A stretch of 64,000 bases of DNA from CAWGHZ01 sp963775315 (lineage in GTDB: Bacteria; Pseudomonadota; Alphaproteobacteria; MPNO01; DASWLB01), in NCBI GenBank assembly GCA_963775315.1, contig CAVZIN010000007.1:620001-684000 (forward strand), given 5' to 3'. Shown here piece after piece: positions 61,783 to 64,000 of the stretch. Each line of letters opens with the position of its first letter. Position 1 is the first letter of the stretch. Below the pieces are notes generated by a model. It made no database searches, had not been told where the DNA came from, and worked only from the letters and a program-made list of their open reading frames with translations. The translations under genes and the position numbers were made by a program.

Positions 61783-62455
61783 ATGTTCTACGAGCCCGAA
61801 AAGAACAATCACGGTCTGCCATTTAACCCGTTCAAGTCGATCTGCGTGCCGCGCCCGATCGCCTGGGTCTCGACGCTGAGCCCAGAGGGCGTGCAGAACC
61901 TCGCCCCGTTCAGCCAGTTCCAGAATCTCTGCTACGATCCGCCGCACGTCATGTTCGCGCCGACTTCGGGGTCGGACACGGCGCGCAACATCCACCGCAC
62001 CGGCGAGTTCGTCATCAACATGGCGACCTGGGCGCTGCGCGAGCAGGTGAACGTCACGGCGGGCGTCTACCCGCCGGAGGTCGACGAGGCCGCGCTCGCC
62101 GGGCTCGAGATGGTGCCGTCGCGCCTGGTGCGCCCGCCGCGGGTCAAGCTGTCGCCGGTCCAGCTCGAATGCCGGCTGTTCACGACCCTGACGGTGCCGC
62201 AGCGGCTCGCCGACAGCTGCCAGGACGTCATCATCGGCCAGGTCGTCGGCGTACATATCGCCGACGATGCGCTGACGCCGGACGGACGCATCGACGTCGT
62301 GAAGATCCGCCCGCTCGCGCGGCTCGGCTATCTCGACTACACCAGCATCGAGTTCGAGCTTCACCATGGCACCGCCGCCGGGCCCCGCCAACGAACGCCA
62401 GCGGCGCGGGCTCGAAGGCCGGCCGGAGCAGGTTGTCCCCGCCGACGCCGGTTAG
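61783..62455 (+). pseudogene. Flavin reductase family protein with late frameshift
   Basis: The first 190 residues are a flavin-reductase domain: INP-type start MFYEPEKNNHGLPF, SICVPRPIAWVSTLSPEGVQNLAPFSQFQ, DTARNIHRTGEFVINMA. Such proteins supply reduced FMN to luciferase-like monooxygenases. After LDYTSIE the frame runs on for over 200 codons antisense to the next gene, which is not natural. Dropping one T at 62353-62354 gives SSFTMAPPPGPANERQRRGLEG and a stop at 62455, a credible C-terminus. A single-base insertion or an assembly error is therefore likely. Confidence 0.8.
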
Positions 62456-62919
62456 CCGGTCGGCTCGGCCGGCTCCGGGGTGAGGCCGGCGGCGCGCACG
62501 CCGGCGATGGCGCAGGCCTCGTCCGCATCGGGATCGTCGCCCGACGCGCCGACCGCGCCGACAATTCGGCCCTGCGCGTCCTTCACCAGCACGCCGCCGG
62601 GGGTCGGCACCATGCGGCCCTGCGTCGCCGCCATCAGCGACTGGATGAAGTGCGGCGCCTCGGCGGCGAGTTTGCCGATCACGCGGCTCGGCCGGTTCAT
62701 CACCAGTGCGCCGAACGCCTTGCCAATCACCACGTCCTGGCGGCGGATGCCGGTGCCGTCCTCGCGCTTGAACGCGACCAGGTCGCCGCCGGCGTCGAGC
62801 ACGCAGATGGTCATCGGGCGGAGCTTGCGCGCCCGTCCCTCGGCGAGCGCTGCGTCGACGATGGCGGCGGCGGTGCGAAGGTCGATGCCGCGCGGGCTTG
62901 CGGGCGTGACGCGTTCCAT
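62452..62919 (-). CDS. HbpS/GlcG-like heme-binding-fold protein
   Basis: Protein of 155 residues with the GlcG/HbpS pattern: DLRTAAAIVDAALAEGRARKL, TICVLDAGGDLVAFKREDG, VIGKAFGALVMNRPS and the final GGVLVKDAQGRIVGAVGASGDDPDADEACA. The family is associated with glycolate or aromatic catabolism and with haem sensing. Its end overlaps the corrected stop of the flavin reductase by four bases on the opposite strand. Probably part of cluster B; function only loosely known. Confidence 0.85.
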   Translation of the reverse strand: MERVTPASPRGIDLRTAAAIVDAALAEGRARKLRPMTICVLDAGGDLVAFKREDGTGIRRQDVVIGKAFGALVMNRPSRVIGKLAAEAPHFIQSLMAATQGRMVPTPGGVLVKDAQGRIVGAVGASGDDPDADEACAIAGVRAAGLTPEPAEPTG

Positions 62920-63044
62920 CCTGTCCCCTGCATCCTGACGGGCCGACGGGACCAGAACGCTAGCAGCCGGCGACAAGGGGCGGAAGCCGGTTGGCCTCGG
63001 ACGCGCGCGGGCGCTACACTTCGTTCGCTATGAGGGAGGCCGAT

Positions 63045-64000
63045 ATGGTCGCGCATGCCGGTCCGGGCGGGCCGCCGGCCGCCAAGTTCTTTTGCTGGCA
63101 TTTCATGTCCTACCCGTATCTGCCGTCGGATTTCGAGGAGCGCTACGAGACCGGCTGGGTGAAGGCGCCCAATACGCTGTGGGATCGCGAGCGCGCCGCG
63201 GGCGTCTACCAGGAATACATCGACCAGCTCGCTTATGCCGACGAGCTCGGCTTCGACGGCGTCACGGTCAACGAACATCACCAGACGGTCTACGGGCTGA
63301 TGCCGTCGCCCAACCTGATCGCCGCGGCGCTCGCCCAGCGCACGAAGAACGTCAAGATCGCGGTGATCGGCAATCTGCTGCCGCTCCGCCTCAACCCGAT
63401 GCGCGTCGCCGAGGAGTACGCGATGCTCGACTGCATGACGGGCGGGCGGATGATCTGCGGTTTCGCGGTGGGCGCGGGGCAGGAGGCCTTCAACTACGAC
63501 GTGGCTCAGCCCCAGGCGCGCACCAAGTTCTGGGAGGGCGTCGACCTCATCGCCTGCGCCTGGACCGAACCCGGCCCGTTCGCGCACGAGGGGCGGCACT
63601 ATCCGCTGCGCTACGCGAACTGCTGGCCGCTGCCGGTCCAGCGCCCGCACCCGCCGATCTGGATTCCCGGCGGCACCAGCCGGGAGACCATCTGGGAGAC
63701 GGCGAGGCGCGGCTATGCCTACTTCCTTTCGTCGCGCGCGCATGGCGCGGCAACCCGCCAGACGGTCGAGCGCTTCGCGGCGGCGATCGAGGAGGCGGGC
63801 GGGCACTACCACCCGTTCCGCTTCGGGGTGCTGCTCTCGGTCCATGTCGGCGAGACCGACGAGTCCGCGCGCGCCGAATCGCAGGAGGGCATCTGGTACT
63901 TCCTGCAGAAATGCCTGCACGGGCACCTGCGGAAGAAGGGCCGGTTCCTCACCGCCGGGCCGGGCGCGCCGTCGGTGTCGTCCGCGTCCTACGAGGCGGC
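63045..64000 (+). CDS. Luciferase-like (LLM class) monooxygenase, C-terminus beyond window
   Basis: The first 318 residues of a luciferase-like flavoprotein, with the frame open to the last base. Features are AKFFCWHFMSYPYLPSDFEERYETGW near the start, YADELGFDGVTVNEHHQTVYG (flavin-binding strand), VIGNLLPLRLNPMRVAEEYAMLDCMTGGR and PPIWIPGGTSRETIWE. ATG 63045 has AGGGAGG five bases upstream; an ATG at 63030 is also in frame. The nearby flavin reductase (61783) is the natural supplier of FMNH2, so the two may form a two-component monooxygenase. Confidence 0.88.
   Translation, partial: MVAHAGPGGPPAAKFFCWHFMSYPYLPSDFEERYETGWVKAPNTLWDRERAAGVYQEYIDQLAYADELGFDGVTVNEHHQTVYGLMPSPNLIAAALAQRTKNVKIAVIGNLLPLRLNPMRVAEEYAMLDCMTGGRMICGFAVGAGQEAFNYDVAQPQARTKFWEGVDLIACAWTEPGPFAHEGRHYPLRYANCWPLPVQRPHPPIWIPGGTSRETIWETARRGYAYFLSSRAHGAATRQTVERFAAAIEEAGGHYHPFRFGVLLSVHVGETDESARAESQEGIWYFLQKCLHGHLRKKGRFLTAGPGAPSVSSASYEA

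Noticed and set aside
62456..63033. C-terminal extension of the flavin reductase frame to 416 residues
   Set aside because: It is antisense to the HbpS/GlcG-like gene and has low-complexity Arg/Ala composition; a one-base frameshift explains it better.

Overview
The window is a GC-rich, gene-dense chromosomal stretch from a free-living proteobacterium, most likely an alphaproteobacterium. The evidence is a NodD-like LysR regulator, TRAP-type solute-binding proteins, an RpoH-like sigma fragment, a MOSC/ferredoxin-reductase fusion, and many flavin-, Rieske- and cupin-type catabolic enzymes. I recognise no rRNA, tRNA, CRISPR array, replication origin or prophage. The species cannot be named from what is visible.

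Layout. 1-7.9 kb: catabolic cluster A. A TRAP binding protein (cut by the left edge) diverges from a LysR regulator. The regulator is followed by a same-strand gene train: FAD monooxygenase, two-domain VOC dioxygenase-like protein, acetoacetate-decarboxylase-family protein, second FAD monooxygenase, cupin and fumarylacetoacetase. This would fit two hydroxylations, a ring opening and a C-C hydrolysis of an aromatic or cyclic acid. ATCGAT palindromes recur in front of several of these genes. 8.2-16.2 kb: mixed metabolic genes, namely a hydantoinase-A subunit without its B subunit, VOC, luciferase-like monooxygenase, beta-helix-type repeat protein, NmrA-like SDR and a second orphan TRAP binding protein. 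16.7-20.5 kb: two 1,298-bp IS3-family (IS407-like) elements in opposite orientation sit in a ClC chloride-channel gene. The second has a perfect GCGG target duplication. The first has unmatched flanks and also truncates a different gene, so an IS-mediated rearrangement took place. 20.6-27.1 kb: TauE exporter, PPOX protein and a nitric-oxide-response locus (NsrR-type regulator with DUF488 protein, divergent NnrS and a membrane protein, then quinol NO reductase). 27.3-30.2 kb: nucleotidyltransferase, a frameshifted O6-alkylguanine methyltransferase and an Ada/AlkA fusion glycosylase. 31.0-43.6 kb: an island of stress and repair functions: orphan GroEL, PolX, archease, HslV-like Ntn hydrolase, phosphoribosyltransferase, small alpha/beta hydrolase, GYD, BON, an HhH protein with an unassigned C-terminal domain, SorAB sulfite dehydrogenase, DUF2267 and RtcB RNA ligase. 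43.9-49.5 kb: small proteins, the decayed end of a related IS, luciferase-like oxidoreductase, a short sigma-factor-like protein, SDR, MOSC-reductase fusion and 3-methyladenine glycosylase. 49.8-56.1 kb: Na+/H+ antiporter with cyclic-nucleotide-binding domain, MFS transporter, frameshifted prfC and a lone receiver domain. 56.3-64 kb: catabolic cluster B with two Rieske oxygenases, a bicupin, an EutA-like ATPase, a flavin reductase with a late frameshift, an HbpS/GlcG-like protein and a luciferase-like monooxygenase cut by the right edge.

How it fits together. Clusters A and B look like import and degradation of aromatic or heterocyclic acids. The middle of the window combines nitric oxide detoxification, alkylation repair (three glycosylase or transferase genes), RNA repair (archease plus RtcB), a PolX-type DNA polymerase, a spare chaperonin and a proteasome-like hydrolase. 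The best candidates for undescribed biology are this repair and stress island with its serine-type HslV-like protein, the sigma-region-2-only protein, and EutA without ethanolamine ammonia-lyase. At least three genes (ogt, prfC, flavin reductase) are broken by what looks like a single base, and a fourth fragment may be, so base-level assembly accuracy should be checked. All functions were assigned by reading motifs by eye; no database search was run.
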